Below are positions 7,444 to 14,604 of a stretch of 16,602 nt of DNA, in pieces. How positions within the stretch are numbered: position 1 is the stretch's first letter; each line of letters opens with the position of its first letter. Under the pieces are notes generated by a model. That model did no database searches, was not told the origin of the DNA, and saw only the letters and a list, made by a program, of their open reading frames with translations. The position numbers were made by a program, and so were the translations under genes. Where the stretch lies: positions 1-16,602 of the forward strand of contig JAKACR010000031.1 of assembly GCA_021821225.1 (NCBI GenBank). The letters are read 5' to 3'. The stretch comes from Bacillota bacterium (GTDB taxonomy: Bacteria > Bacillota > Bacilli > Alicyclobacillales > SLC66).

Positions 7444-7520
7444 GGAGCTGTGGTGTAGTGGCCTAACATGCCTGCCTGTCACGCAGGAGATCGCGGGTTC
7501 GAATCCCGTCAGCTCCGCCA
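7444..7520 (+). tRNA. tRNA-Asp (anticodon GTC)
   Basis: A full cloverleaf can be drawn. The acceptor is GGAGCTG (7444-7450) with CAGCTCC (7510-7516). The anticodon stem CCTGC/GCAGG surrounds loop CTGTCAC with GTC at 7478-7480. The T-arm is CGGG-TTCGAAT-CCCG. The discriminator is G7517, which is the aspartate identity base, and CCA is encoded (7518-7520). Confidence 0.96.
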
Positions 7521-7610
7521 CTTTGGGAATTGATACATGTGCGCGGTTTGAGCTTGGTGAGGAATGCGTGAGACTGTGGTTTATGCAGAGATAAAAACTG
7601 GTTCTACGGG

Positions 7611-7637
7611 GAGCTCAGGCATGCGCCGGGCTCTTTT
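7611..7637 (+). terminator. Intrinsic terminator after tRNA-Asp
   Basis: A GC-rich hairpin (7611-7633) has GAGCTC pairing with GGGCTC, a bulged A, then GGC/GCC closing an ATGC tetraloop. TTTTCCT follows. It lies 91 bases after the tRNA and 25 bases before the next start codon. It can terminate the tRNA transcript or act as an attenuator for the hydrolase gene. Confidence 0.55.
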
Positions 7638-7661
7638 CCTGTCCGAAAAGGGGTTGCACGC

Positions 7662-8507
7662 GTGATCCAGTACAAGTTTATCGGCCACTCGAGTGTCCTG
7701 ATTGAAGTGGAGGGAACGCGGTTTATCACGGATCCGATCGTATCTCGGCGAGCCCTTGTGGTGCCTCGCAAGAGACCCGCGGGGTACGACGTGGACGACC
7801 TTGCCGATATTGATTTCGTCCTGCTCTCTCACGCGCATTGGGACCATCTTGACAAGCCGACGCTAAAAAAGATCGCGCGTCGCAGCCATGCCCGGGTGAT
7901 ATGTCCCAAGGGGCACATGTCGTTGCTGCGCGACCTTGGATTTCAGGCCATTTTTGAACTGGCGCGCGGACAGGTGTTCACCGTTGGCGATTTCAATTTC
8001 AGCCTGACGCCCGTCAATCACCGCGGCAAGCGCTGGCTGGAGCGCCACAGACACGCGGCGGGAATCTTCGTCAAGGGGTGCGGGCATGCGTTTTGGTTTG
8101 CCGGAGACACTGGATATCGCAATGATTTTTCCATCGGCATGCAGGACTGTCATCCGGATGTGGCGCTGATTCCCATTGGCGCCTATGAGCCCCGCGAGTG
8201 GTTTCATATGATGCACATGGCTCCGGAAGAAGGGTTGCAGGCTTTTATCGACGTGGGGGCGACGTATATGCTGCCGATTCATTGGGGCGCCTTCAAACTG
8301 ACGCGCGAGGCGATCCATGAGCCGCCGCTCGTGTTGCGGGAATTGGTGCGGGACCGGCCTGACCTGGCGCAGCGCATCTGGTGGCTGGAACCCGGAGAAC
8401 AGCGAACGTTCGCCCCCGCGGAGGGCGCAGCGTCCGCAAAGGCGGACTGGAGCGCGGAGACGAACAGGACAGGGCGGGCCGTGGAGCCGGCTCCCACGGA
8501 GACCTGA
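7662..8507 (+). CDS. Metallo-beta-lactamase-fold hydrolase, NAPE-PLD-like
   Basis: The 281-residue soluble protein is a zinc-dependent MBL-fold hydrolase. The HxHxDH motif is HAHWDH (57-62), after LLS. Further motifs are the PVNHRGKRWLERHRHAAGIF segment, FAGDTGYRNDF (metal Asp), PIGAYEPREWFHMMHMAPEEG and LPIHWGAFKLT (final His). The 'IGAYEPR...H..PEE' and 'HWGTF.LT' blocks are those of the N-acylphosphatidylethanolamine phospholipase D-like branch. In bacteria that branch is mostly uncharacterised and often named UlaG-like. The GTG start at 7662 has AAAAGGGG 8 bases upstream. The last 30 residues are low complexity (Ala/Glu/Thr). It follows phnM across only the tRNA-Asp gene. It is not PhnP by motif, although both act on phosphodiesters, so any phosphonate role is speculation. 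Confidence 0.85.
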   Translation: MIQYKFIGHSSVLIEVEGTRFITDPIVSRRALVVPRKRPAGYDVDDLADIDFVLLSHAHWDHLDKPTLKKIARRSHARVICPKGHMSLLRDLGFQAIFELARGQVFTVGDFNFSLTPVNHRGKRWLERHRHAAGIFVKGCGHAFWFAGDTGYRNDFSIGMQDCHPDVALIPIGAYEPREWFHMMHMAPEEGLQAFIDVGATYMLPIHWGAFKLTREAIHEPPLVLRELVRDRPDLAQRIWWLEPGEQRTFAPAEGAASAKADWSAETNRTGRAVEPAPTET

Positions 8508-8539
8508 GACGTGGATGTGCCGCCGATACGGTCTCCGTG
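8495..8539. repeat. 10-bp perfect inverted repeat at the hydrolase stop codon
   Basis: CACGGAGACC (8495-8504) and GGTCTCCGTG (8530-8539) are perfectly complementary with a 25-nt loop that includes the stop codon (8505-8507). The right arm ends 5 bases before the TTGACA of the next promoter. No T-run is present. It could be a transcription end structure or an operator for that promoter. Confidence 0.45.
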
Positions 8540-8544
8540 TCGGG

Positions 8545-8574
8545 TTGACACACTATGGCGAGATACTGTATTCT
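8545..8574 (+). promoter_or_regulatory. Promoter for tRNA-Gly
   Basis: Perfect TTGACA (8545-8550), an 18-base spacer and TATTCT (8569-8574). The predicted start near 8581 lies about 88 bases before the tRNA. Confidence 0.7.
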
Positions 8575-8668
8575 ATGCGAGGCCGTAAAAGGGTGGAATC
8601 CGGCGGCGCAGGGCGATGTGGCGATGATGCTCGCTCGACGCGGCGGTGAACGGGATGGCGGATTGTGT

Positions 8669-8740
8669 GCGGAAGTGGCTCAGGGGTAGAGCATCGCCTT
8701 GCCAAGGCGAGGGTCGCGGGTTCGAATCCCGTCTTCCGCT
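8669..8740 (+). tRNA. tRNA-Gly (anticodon GCC)
   Basis: The acceptor is GCGGAAG (8669-8675) with CTTCCGC (8733-8739). The D-stem GCTC/GAGC, anticodon stem TCGCC/GGCGA with loop TTGCCAA (GCC at 8701-8703), and T-arm CGGG-TTCGAAT-CCCG complete a cloverleaf. The discriminator is T8740, as in bacterial glycine tRNAs. CCA is not encoded (TCA follows), so it must be added after transcription. Confidence 0.96.
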
Positions 8741-8758
8741 TCAGGGGCAGGACATGCG

Positions 8759-8787
8759 GAACGCGGACGGGTGGGCGTTGTCCGTTC
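8759..8787 (+). terminator. Weak hairpin after tRNA-Gly
   Basis: GAAC-GC-GGAC (8759-8768) can pair with GTCCGTTC (8780-8787), leaving a 2-base bulge and an 11-nt loop. No T-run follows. Its position between tRNA-Gly and the next promoter suggests a transcription end, but this is weak. Confidence 0.25.
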
Positions 8788-8802
8788 GGTTCGGGCATGG
8801 AG

Positions 8803-8832
8803 TTGACAGTGTCGGGGCGGCAGGCTTATGAT
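8803..8832 (+). promoter_or_regulatory. Promoter for tRNA-Leu
   Basis: Perfect TTGACA (8803-8808), an 18-base spacer and TATGAT (8827-8832). The predicted start near 8839 is about 66 bases upstream of the tRNA. Confidence 0.7.
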
Positions 8833-8904
8833 GTGGCTGTTTTCAGAGGATTTTGGCTGCGCCGCGCACGGCGGGCTTTGACGTGGGGTTGGACGGGTCA
8901 CTTT

Positions 8905-8988
8905 GTCGGGGTGGCGGAATAGGCAGACGCAGGGCACTTAAAATGCCCTATCCGTGAGGGTGTGTGGGTTCGAGTCCCATCCCCGACA
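8905..8988 (+). tRNA. tRNA-Leu (anticodon TAA)
   Basis: The acceptor is GTCGGGG (8905-8911) with CCCCGAC (8981-8987). The anticodon stem GGGCA/TGCCC surrounds loop CTTAAAA with TAA at 8939-8941. A long variable arm (about 8949-8962) marks it as class II, and the T-arm is TGGG-TTCGAGT-CCCA. The discriminator is A8988, the leucine identity base. CCA is not encoded (TTA follows). Confidence 0.96.
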
Positions 8989-9020
8989 TTATTTTGCGGT
9001 TGTACAGACAAAAGTGTGGC

Positions 9021-9049
9021 TTGACACGATGGGTTGATGTCAGTAATCT
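9021..9049 (+). promoter_or_regulatory. Promoter for the MFS transporter gene
   Basis: Perfect TTGACA (9021-9026), an ideal 17-base spacer and TAATCT (9044-9049). The predicted start near 9056 lies about 50 bases before the TTG start codon at 9106. Confidence 0.7.
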
Positions 9050-9105
9050 GGAACTAGAATTAATCGGTAACAGATGGTTTCTTTGGACGCCGGGGAGACT
9101 CGCTC

Positions 9106-10323
9106 TTGAACACAGCACTGACTCGACCGCTGATCACCATATACTTTGCGCGGCTGATCTCGTTGATTGGCGATCGCATGTACCTGATCGCGCTCACGAT
9201 CTACCTCGCTGGACAGAATGGTGAATACCTCGCGATTTTGTGGATGTCGCAACTGGCATTGCCCATCGTGACGGGTTTTTTTGAGGGTACCGTGATAGAC
9301 CGTCTCGGCTCTCGACGCACCGCGGTGGCTGGGGATATTGTCAATGCCGCCGCGACCGCCCTCATGCCGTTTGTGTTGCATGAATACGTGTGGCTGTTCG
9401 TGCTGGCTTTTATCGTCAGCGGTGCGGCCTCATTCTCCGGGACCGCGATGAATCCCATGATCAGCGACCTGACCACGGAAGAAACCCGGCATCAGGCGAA
9501 TTCCTTGAATGGAACGATGGCGTCGATCGCCCTGTTCGTTGGACCGGTGCTTGGAGGAAGCCTGTTCGTATACAATCACCAGTTGCCGTTTTGGCTGCAG
9601 TCGGGCAGTTTCGCCGTGTCGGCGCTGTGCCTGTTGAGCATCCGCCTGCCCGTGCGGCAGGCGGATGCGCTGGAGCAGGACGGTGAAGTGAGCGTCTGGC
9701 GGGACCTGCGGATGTCGCTGCGCTTTATCTGGCGCAACCATGTGCTCCGTACGTGCGTGGCCCTGTTTGTCCTGTTCAATCTTGGGACGGGCATTCTTGA
9801 ACCGTATCAGGTGCTGTTCCTGACCCAGGCGGTGCACCTGTCGGCGCAGACCTTCACGGTGGTGGTGTCAGTCAGCGGGCTGGCCCTTGTGGCGGGCGGG
9901 CTGGTCAACGCCCGTTACCTGAAAAGGGTGCGGCCGGAGGTGCTGGCGCCAATCGGGACGCTGGTCACGTTGTTGGGTCTCATTCCTTACACGTTCTCGA
10001 CCAGTTTCGCGGGTGCCACGGCTTCTTTGGTCGTCTCGTCGCTTGGCACTGTGACCATTCTCGCATCCGTCGGCACAATCCGCATGAACGCGATACCCAG
10101 TTCCCACCAGGGCAGGATTCTCGGCGTGGTCGGCGCCATGTCGATCACAGCTGCGACTGTGGCCATTCTGGTGGGCGCCGTGCTGATTCCGCACGTGGAG
10201 ATTCGCGTCATTTTCATGATGGCGGTCGCCATCATGATTCCCACCTTTCCGATTGCGTTGCGTCTGCTGGCTCCGGCGCCTTCCGGGTCTGTCGAATCTC
10301 CGGACGCAGACATCTCTTCGTGA
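9106..10323 (+). CDS. Major facilitator superfamily (MFS) transporter
   Basis: A 405-residue integral membrane protein with about 12 hydrophobic segments, the usual MFS length. The loop after the second helix reads FEGTVIDRLGSRRTA, the MFS motif A (G-x-DR-x-G-RR). An acid-rich central loop (about residues 185-205, ADALEQDGEVSVWRDLR) separates the two six-helix halves. The sequence FWLQSGSFAVSALCLLSIRLP in the fifth to sixth helix region is common in the macrolide-efflux (MefA/NreB-like) branch, so drug or metabolite export is possible. The substrate cannot be assigned. The TTG start at 9106 has GGGGAG (9092-9097) 8 bases upstream. It appears monocistronic, with its own promoter. Confidence 0.85.
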   Translation: MNTALTRPLITIYFARLISLIGDRMYLIALTIYLAGQNGEYLAILWMSQLALPIVTGFFEGTVIDRLGSRRTAVAGDIVNAAATALMPFVLHEYVWLFVLAFIVSGAASFSGTAMNPMISDLTTEETRHQANSLNGTMASIALFVGPVLGGSLFVYNHQLPFWLQSGSFAVSALCLLSIRLPVRQADALEQDGEVSVWRDLRMSLRFIWRNHVLRTCVALFVLFNLGTGILEPYQVLFLTQAVHLSAQTFTVVVSVSGLALVAGGLVNARYLKRVRPEVLAPIGTLVTLLGLIPYTFSTSFAGATASLVVSSLGTVTILASVGTIRMNAIPSSHQGRILGVVGAMSITAATVAILVGAVLIPHVEIRVIFMMAVAIMIPTFPIALRLLAPAPSGSVESPDADISS

Positions 10324-10503
10324 GACTGCGTGTGCGGTGCGTCGACAGGCAAGTGAAGCGCGGGAATGCCACCATGGTACATGTGATAATTCAAGATCGG
10401 GGCAGGCGCAACTCCAACATTGAGGCAGGCGCGATCACGTGCGCGCGGAGCCTCCCGCTGCCGAGCGGCTTGGCGAGACGGTGATGAAGGATGTGTGAGC
10501 GGG
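10324..10503. promoter_or_regulatory. Intergenic region with possible extended -10 for the SRAP gene
   Basis: TGTGATAAT (10382-10390) fits an extended -10 (TGn then GATAAT), but no -35 is visible at 16-18 bases. No LexA-type box was found here. The open frame reaches up to 10420 but is arginine-rich and not part of the protein. Confidence 0.3.
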
Positions 10504-11103
10504 TTGTGCGGACGGTATGCGCTGACGGAGGATTGGGGCGCGGTGATAGCGGCTTTTGGCATCCATGAAACTGTGGGTGAGTACGCACCGAACGACGATG
10601 TTGCGCCCGGTCAGATGGTGGCTGCGCTGGTCGCTGCGGCAGATGGGCATCGCCGCGCCGGGTTGGTCAGGTGGGGGCTGCCGCGACCGGGAGGTACCGG
10701 TGGCGGGCGGTCCGTCATGATCAATGCGCGCTCGGAGACAGTCTTTGAAAAGCCGACGTTTCGGCGTTTGATGGCGCGCCGGCGATGCCTGATCCCGGCC
10801 AGTTCGTACTACGAATGGAAGGCGGAGGAGGACGGCAGGCGGCGAGTGCGTATCCGCCTTGCGCAGCGGAGACTGTTTGCGTTTGCCGGCCTGTATGATG
10901 TGTGGGTGGGCGAGGACGGGGCCCGGAGCGCAGGCTGCGTGATTCTGACGCGGGAGCCGAATGCGGAGCTCGCAGCGGTGCATGATCGGATGCCTGTCAT
11001 TTTGCGTGGTGAAGACGAAGCGCTCTGGCTGGATCCGACCGCCTTGCGTGAAGATGTGGCGTCGCTCTTGCGACAAGAAACCGAAAAAATGTACGTGCTG
11101 TGA
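10504..11103 (+). CDS. SOS response-associated peptidase / abasic-site crosslinking protein (SRAP, YedK/HMCES family)
   Basis: SRAP proteins covalently trap abasic sites in single-stranded DNA through a thiazolidine bond to the N-terminal cysteine, protecting them during replication. The 199-residue product starts (M)CGRYAL and shows INARSET (Asn74, Arg76), IPASSYYEW (Glu104) and VHDRMPVIL (His160), the conserved active-site set. Cys2 must become the N-terminus after Met removal, so the TTG at 10504 directly before the Cys codon is the functionally required start. AAGGA lies 12 bases upstream. A GTG at 10495 has better ribosome binding site spacing but would bury the cysteine. The gene converges on imuC and sits in the same DNA-damage neighbourhood. 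Confidence 0.92.
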   Translation: MCGRYALTEDWGAVIAAFGIHETVGEYAPNDDVAPGQMVAALVAAADGHRRAGLVRWGLPRPGGTGGGRSVMINARSETVFEKPTFRRLMARRRCLIPASSYYEWKAEEDGRRRVRIRLAQRRLFAFAGLYDVWVGEDGARSAGCVILTREPNAELAAVHDRMPVILRGEDEALWLDPTALREDVASLLRQETEKMYVL

Positions 11104-11136
11104 CCCCGAAAATGGTCTCGTGCCAGCCGTCCGTAT

Positions 11137-11189
11137 CCCCTTGCTTCTGCTCGGACGCCGCTGGCGCCAAACTCGCGACGGGCAAGGGG
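11137..11189. terminator. Possible bidirectional hairpin between converging genes
   Basis: CCCCTTGC (11137-11144) and GCAAGGGG (11182-11189) are complementary around a 37-nt loop that can fold internally. It lies between the converging ends of the SRAP gene (11103) and imuC (11249). No T-runs flank it, so termination is only suggested by position. Confidence 0.25.
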
Positions 11190-11248
11190 GTGCGGGCGAC
11201 GCGACAGGCCCTCATTCCACCACTGGTTGGGAACGCTGCAAACGCTGT

Positions 11249-14200
11249 TCAAGGGAGCGGCCACATGGCGCTGACGACGATCTGCGCGAGCGCGCCCCCT
11301 CTGCGCACAAGGCGGCCTTTGAGTCCGATTACGCGGCCTTGCGGTGTGAACAGGAGACCCTTGCTGCGGTGATATACGGATTCGAACATGGTGCAATCCA
11401 CTATTCCCGTTTCGTCCTCCAATGTGAAGAAAACCGTTGTCTTTCCACTTTTGGTTGGCGGCCTGTGCGGCCGCACGGTCAGTCCCGCGAGCTTCACAAC
11501 GGCGTTTTCCGCAAGCTCGCGCAACTGTTCTATCCGGACGTACCGCTCCGCGGTGAGACGCGCGCGGATCAGGTCCAGCCAGTGGCCGGAAACGCCGACG
11601 CCGAGGAGTTCGTATTCGTCGCGGAGCCGTTCGGGCAATGCGGTGTCGTCGGTTTCTCCCTGGGCGGCAAGCGGAACGGAGTGCATCGTGATGATGCGCG
11701 GCGCGTCCTGATTCTCCCGGCTCGTGGCGCATAACTCTGGCAGACTCCAGAGCAGCGCTTTGCGCTGCCCCTTGTGGAGGCTCTCGAAGGCGCCGACGCG
11801 GATTAGCCTCTCTGTGACCAGGATGTCTGCAGAGGGAACGCGTTTCAGGAAGTCCTGCAGGGATGCAAAAGGTGCGTTCGCCGTGCGCGCCTGTTCGACA
11901 GCGCACCACACGGCATGGGGGAAGCCGGCAAGCAGTGAGAACCCGAGCCGGATGGCCGTGTCGGATTCCACCGTGCTGCCCCACTCGCTGCTGTTGACAT
12001 CCACCCCGCGAATGGCCACGCCACGCCGTCTTGCTTCGGCGCAGATAATGTGTACGGGGTAGTAGCCCATCGGATAATTGCTGAGAATGGCGGCATAGAA
12101 CTCCGCCGGGTAGTGGTGGATGAGATAGGCGGTCCTGTACGCGGTGACGGAAAACGCCGCCGCGTGCGCCTCGCAGAACCCATAAGACGCATACCCCTCC
12201 ATGGCGCGAAATACGGTGCTCGCCGTCTCCCGGTCAACGCCGGCCGCGACGGCGCTGGCGATAAAGCGCTCGCCAATGCGCGCCATCTCTGCCCCGGACC
12301 GGGCGTGGCTCATGACCCTCCGCAATTGGTCGGCTTCACCCGGCGAGAAATTCGCGAGCGCGGTGGCAATCGCTATGACCTGCTCCTGATACAGGATGAC
12401 GCCGTATGTCTTGCGCAGAATCGGTTCCAGTTTCGGATGCAGGTAGGAAACGGCTTCCCTGCCTTGGCGCCGCAAAATAAAGGGTTCCACCATATCGCCT
12501 TTGATCGGGCCCGGCCTGATCAAAGCGACGCTTGCCACGATGTCCTCGAGACCGTCCGCGTTGAGCCGGGATTGGAGGGCGCGCTGCGCAGGGGATTCCA
12601 ACTGGAAGGCGCCGACGGTTTCTCCCCTGTTTATCATGGAGAAGGTGGCGGCGTCGTCCAGGGGAATGCCGTCGTAGTCCAACTCGAAACCGAGCTTGCG
12701 ACGGGAGACAACCGCGTCGGAAATGGCGGAAAATGTGCGCAGCGAGAGCAGGTCGAGTTTGACAAGCCCGACATCCTCGACATCGTATTTATCCCACGGG
12801 AGGATGAGATCGCCCTTGCCTGAGGGCTGGAGCGACGTGAATTCCAGCAAGGGGCGGGTGCTGATCACGATCCCCCCGCTGTGCATGCCCAAGTGGCGGG
12901 GAAAGCCCGCCAGTTGTTCGGCAATCGGCCACAGCCAGCGCAGCTGGTCGCGGAAGCCGGACAGTTCGCGCAGTTCCGGGACGCGTTCAAACAGGGACTC
13001 CAGGCGATCGGCGCGCGCTGACCAGGGGACGCGTTTGGCCAGTACATCCAGCACGCCTTGCGGGATTCCGAGAGCGGCCCCGACCTCGCGCAGCGCGCCG
13101 CGCCCTTGGAATGTCTGAAGGGTTGCGACGCGCGCCACGTGTGCAGGGCCGTACGTCTGATACACGTAGGCGATGATCTCATCGCGCCGCCTGGCGTCAA
13201 AATCAATGTCGATGTCAGGGCGCTCTGCGCGCTCCATGCTCATGAAGCGTTCAAAGAGGAGCCCCCTGCCGGCGGCGTCGACATCCGTGATGTACAGGCA
13301 GTACGCCGCCGCGGAATCGGCGGCCGATCCTCTCCCGGCATACCGGATACCGCTTTCCCTTGCGTGGCGCGCGATGTCGTGGACCAGCAGAAAATAATCC
13401 GTGTAGCCCAAGCGAATGATCACGTCGAGTTCGTGGTCGATGCGGGCGCGCAGGGCGGCGTCGACGCGCGGATAACGTCTCTTCGCCCCGCTGTACACGA
13501 GACTGCGCAGCGATTCTTCATTCCCCAGTCCGTCCGCGTTCGGGAATGCAGGGAAGAGCGCCTGACCGAGTTCAAGCGCGATGTCGCAGCGGCGGGCGAG
13601 CGACGAGGTTCGTTCCACGGCGTCCGGGAACGACCGCAGGCGGCGCAGCGCTTCAGCGTGGTCAAACAGAAAACGGGCGTCGTTGATCGGCCGCTGTGCG
13701 TGTGCGGTGGCGACATCAATCTTCAGGCGCATGCACGTGAGGATATCGTGGGTCTGCATGCGCTGCGGGACGTGGTGGTGCACGTTGCCCGTGGCGACGG
13801 TTTGAATGTCGAGCTGTGCGGCAAGCTCTGCGAGCCGCCCGTTCAGCCATTCCGTATCAGGCCGTTCATCGGTGTGCAATTCTATAAAGAAGCTTCCAGG
13901 GAACGCGTCCCGGTAAGCGGCGGCAGTCCTGTGCGCACTGTCGCGCGCGCCGCTTTGCAGCATGCGTGGGATCTTCCCCCGGCGGCATCCCGACAGTGCG
14001 ATCAGGCCTTCGGAATGTTGGAACAACAGGCTTTCCGGGATACTCGGGCGCCTGCGCTGTCCGCCGGCGTGCGCGTGCGTCAGGAGTGTGCACAGATTGG
14101 CGTAGCCGGTCTTCGTCTCGCACAGAAGGGTGAGGTGCGAGCCGTCTTCCAGCGTGACCTCGGCGCCGGAAACCGGCTGTATGCCGTATTTCCTGGCCCA

Positions 14201-14359
14201 TTTGTGGAAGGCGGGGAGCCCGGCGATCGTGTCGTGGTCCGTCAGCGCCAGTGCAGTCATGCCCTGCTGCGCGGCTTGAGACACGATTTCCTGTACGGTG
14301 GAAGCCCCGTCAAGAAACGAGAAATACGAATGGCAGTGGAGGTGGACGAACAATGCCAT
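11249..14359 (-). CDS. imuC: Error-prone DNA polymerase III alpha subunit, DnaE2/ImuC
   Basis: A 1036-residue C-family DNA polymerase of the DnaE2/ImuC type, which performs translesion synthesis with ImuB. The N-terminal PHP domain has HLHCHSYFSFLDG (His8, His10) and TDHD (40-43). The polymerase catalytic acids are in PDIDIDF (Asp382, Asp384) and KLDLLSL (Asp536). ALIRPGPIKGDMV, GVILYQEQVI and YGFCEAHAAAFS are typical of the fingers/palm region. A helix-hairpin-helix-like part and an OB-fold (VKLAGLTVRPHRPPTKSGKTTVFFTLED) close the protein. Size fits DnaE2 (about 1050), shorter than replicative DnaE. ATG 14359 overlaps the upstream small gene's stop as TGATG, which fixes the start; the open frame beyond it is not coding. 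No ribosome binding site of its own is visible, consistent with coupled translation. Confidence 0.93.
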   Translation of the reverse strand: MALFVHLHCHSYFSFLDGASTVQEIVSQAAQQGMTALALTDHDTIAGLPAFHKWARKYGIQPVSGAEVTLEDGSHLTLLCETKTGYANLCTLLTHAHAGGQRRRPSIPESLLFQHSEGLIALSGCRRGKIPRMLQSGARDSAHRTAAAYRDAFPGSFFIELHTDERPDTEWLNGRLAELAAQLDIQTVATGNVHHHVPQRMQTHDILTCMRLKIDVATAHAQRPINDARFLFDHAEALRRLRSFPDAVERTSSLARRCDIALELGQALFPAFPNADGLGNEESLRSLVYSGAKRRYPRVDAALRARIDHELDVIIRLGYTDYFLLVHDIARHARESGIRYAGRGSAADSAAAYCLYITDVDAAGRGLLFERFMSMERAERPDIDIDFDARRRDEIIAYVYQTYGPAHVARVATLQTFQGRGALREVGAALGIPQGVLDVLAKRVPWSARADRLESLFERVPELRELSGFRDQLRWLWPIAEQLAGFPRHLGMHSGGIVISTRPLLEFTSLQPSGKGDLILPWDKYDVEDVGLVKLDLLSLRTFSAISDAVVSRRKLGFELDYDGIPLDDAATFSMINRGETVGAFQLESPAQRALQSRLNADGLEDIVASVALIRPGPIKGDMVEPFILRRQGREAVSYLHPKLEPILRKTYGVILYQEQVIAIATALANFSPGEADQLRRVMSHARSGAEMARIGERFIASAVAAGVDRETASTVFRAMEGYASYGFCEAHAAAFSVTAYRTAYLIHHYPAEFYAAILSNYPMGYYPVHIICAEARRRGVAIRGVDVNSSEWGSTVESDTAIRLGFSLLAGFPHAVWCAVEQARTANAPFASLQDFLKRVPSADILVTERLIRVGAFESLHKGQRKALLWSLPELCATSRENQDAPRIITMHSVPLAAQGETDDTALPERLRDEYELLGVGVSGHWLDLIRARLTAERYVRIEQLRELAENAVVKLAGLTVRPHRPPTKSGKTTVFFTLEDETGIVDCTMFESVYHRSKGLLFTPQGRVIGLKGRLVRRGGALAQIVVSAMWPLP

Positions 14360-14604
14360 CAGTCCCATATGCGGCATATAAATACATCCGAACCGGAACA
14401 GTCGAGATCTACGATCGCACCGTCTGTCGTTAACAGGCGGTGCATCGCGCTCGGAGTCTCTCCCTCCCACCAGCGCCCGGTTTCTGTCCAGGAAGAGAGC
14501 CGCTGCGACACGCGCTTTTTGTGCCGTCGGTCGAAAAATACGGCTGGATAGCCCTGTGGATGCCACTCCGTGACATGCACGGAGCGGCGGATCAGGCGCG
14601 TCAT
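14359..14604 (-). CDS. Small DUF6504-like protein sandwiched in the imuB-imuC operon
   Basis: The 81-residue soluble protein has Trp/basic-rich features: VTEWHPQGYPAVFFDRR, then WTETGRWWEGE, and ends FICRIWD. From memory this resembles the small conserved domain (DUF6504) that often neighbours Y-family polymerase genes in Gram-positives, with the pattern 'W...G.WW' and a terminal 'R.WD'. The function is unknown. The ATG (14604-14602) overlaps the imuB stop as ATGA. Its stop overlaps the imuC start as TGATG. Translational coupling on both sides argues that it is a real gene and a stoichiometric partner of the mutasome. It could be an adaptor between ImuB and ImuC. No zinc motif or membrane segment is seen. 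Confidence 0.75.
   Translation of the reverse strand: MTRLIRRSVHVTEWHPQGYPAVFFDRRHKKRVSQRLSSWTETGRWWEGETPSAMHRLLTTDGAIVDLDCSGSDVFICRIWD

Noticed and set aside
10809..11984. 391-residue minus-strand open frame across the SRAP and imuC ends
   Set aside because: It overlaps both real genes, is Arg/Pro/His-rich and lacks family features.
13058..14551. 497-residue plus-strand open frame
   Set aside because: It lies antisense to imuC, has no ribosome binding site or domain, and results from the codon bias of the GC-rich real gene.
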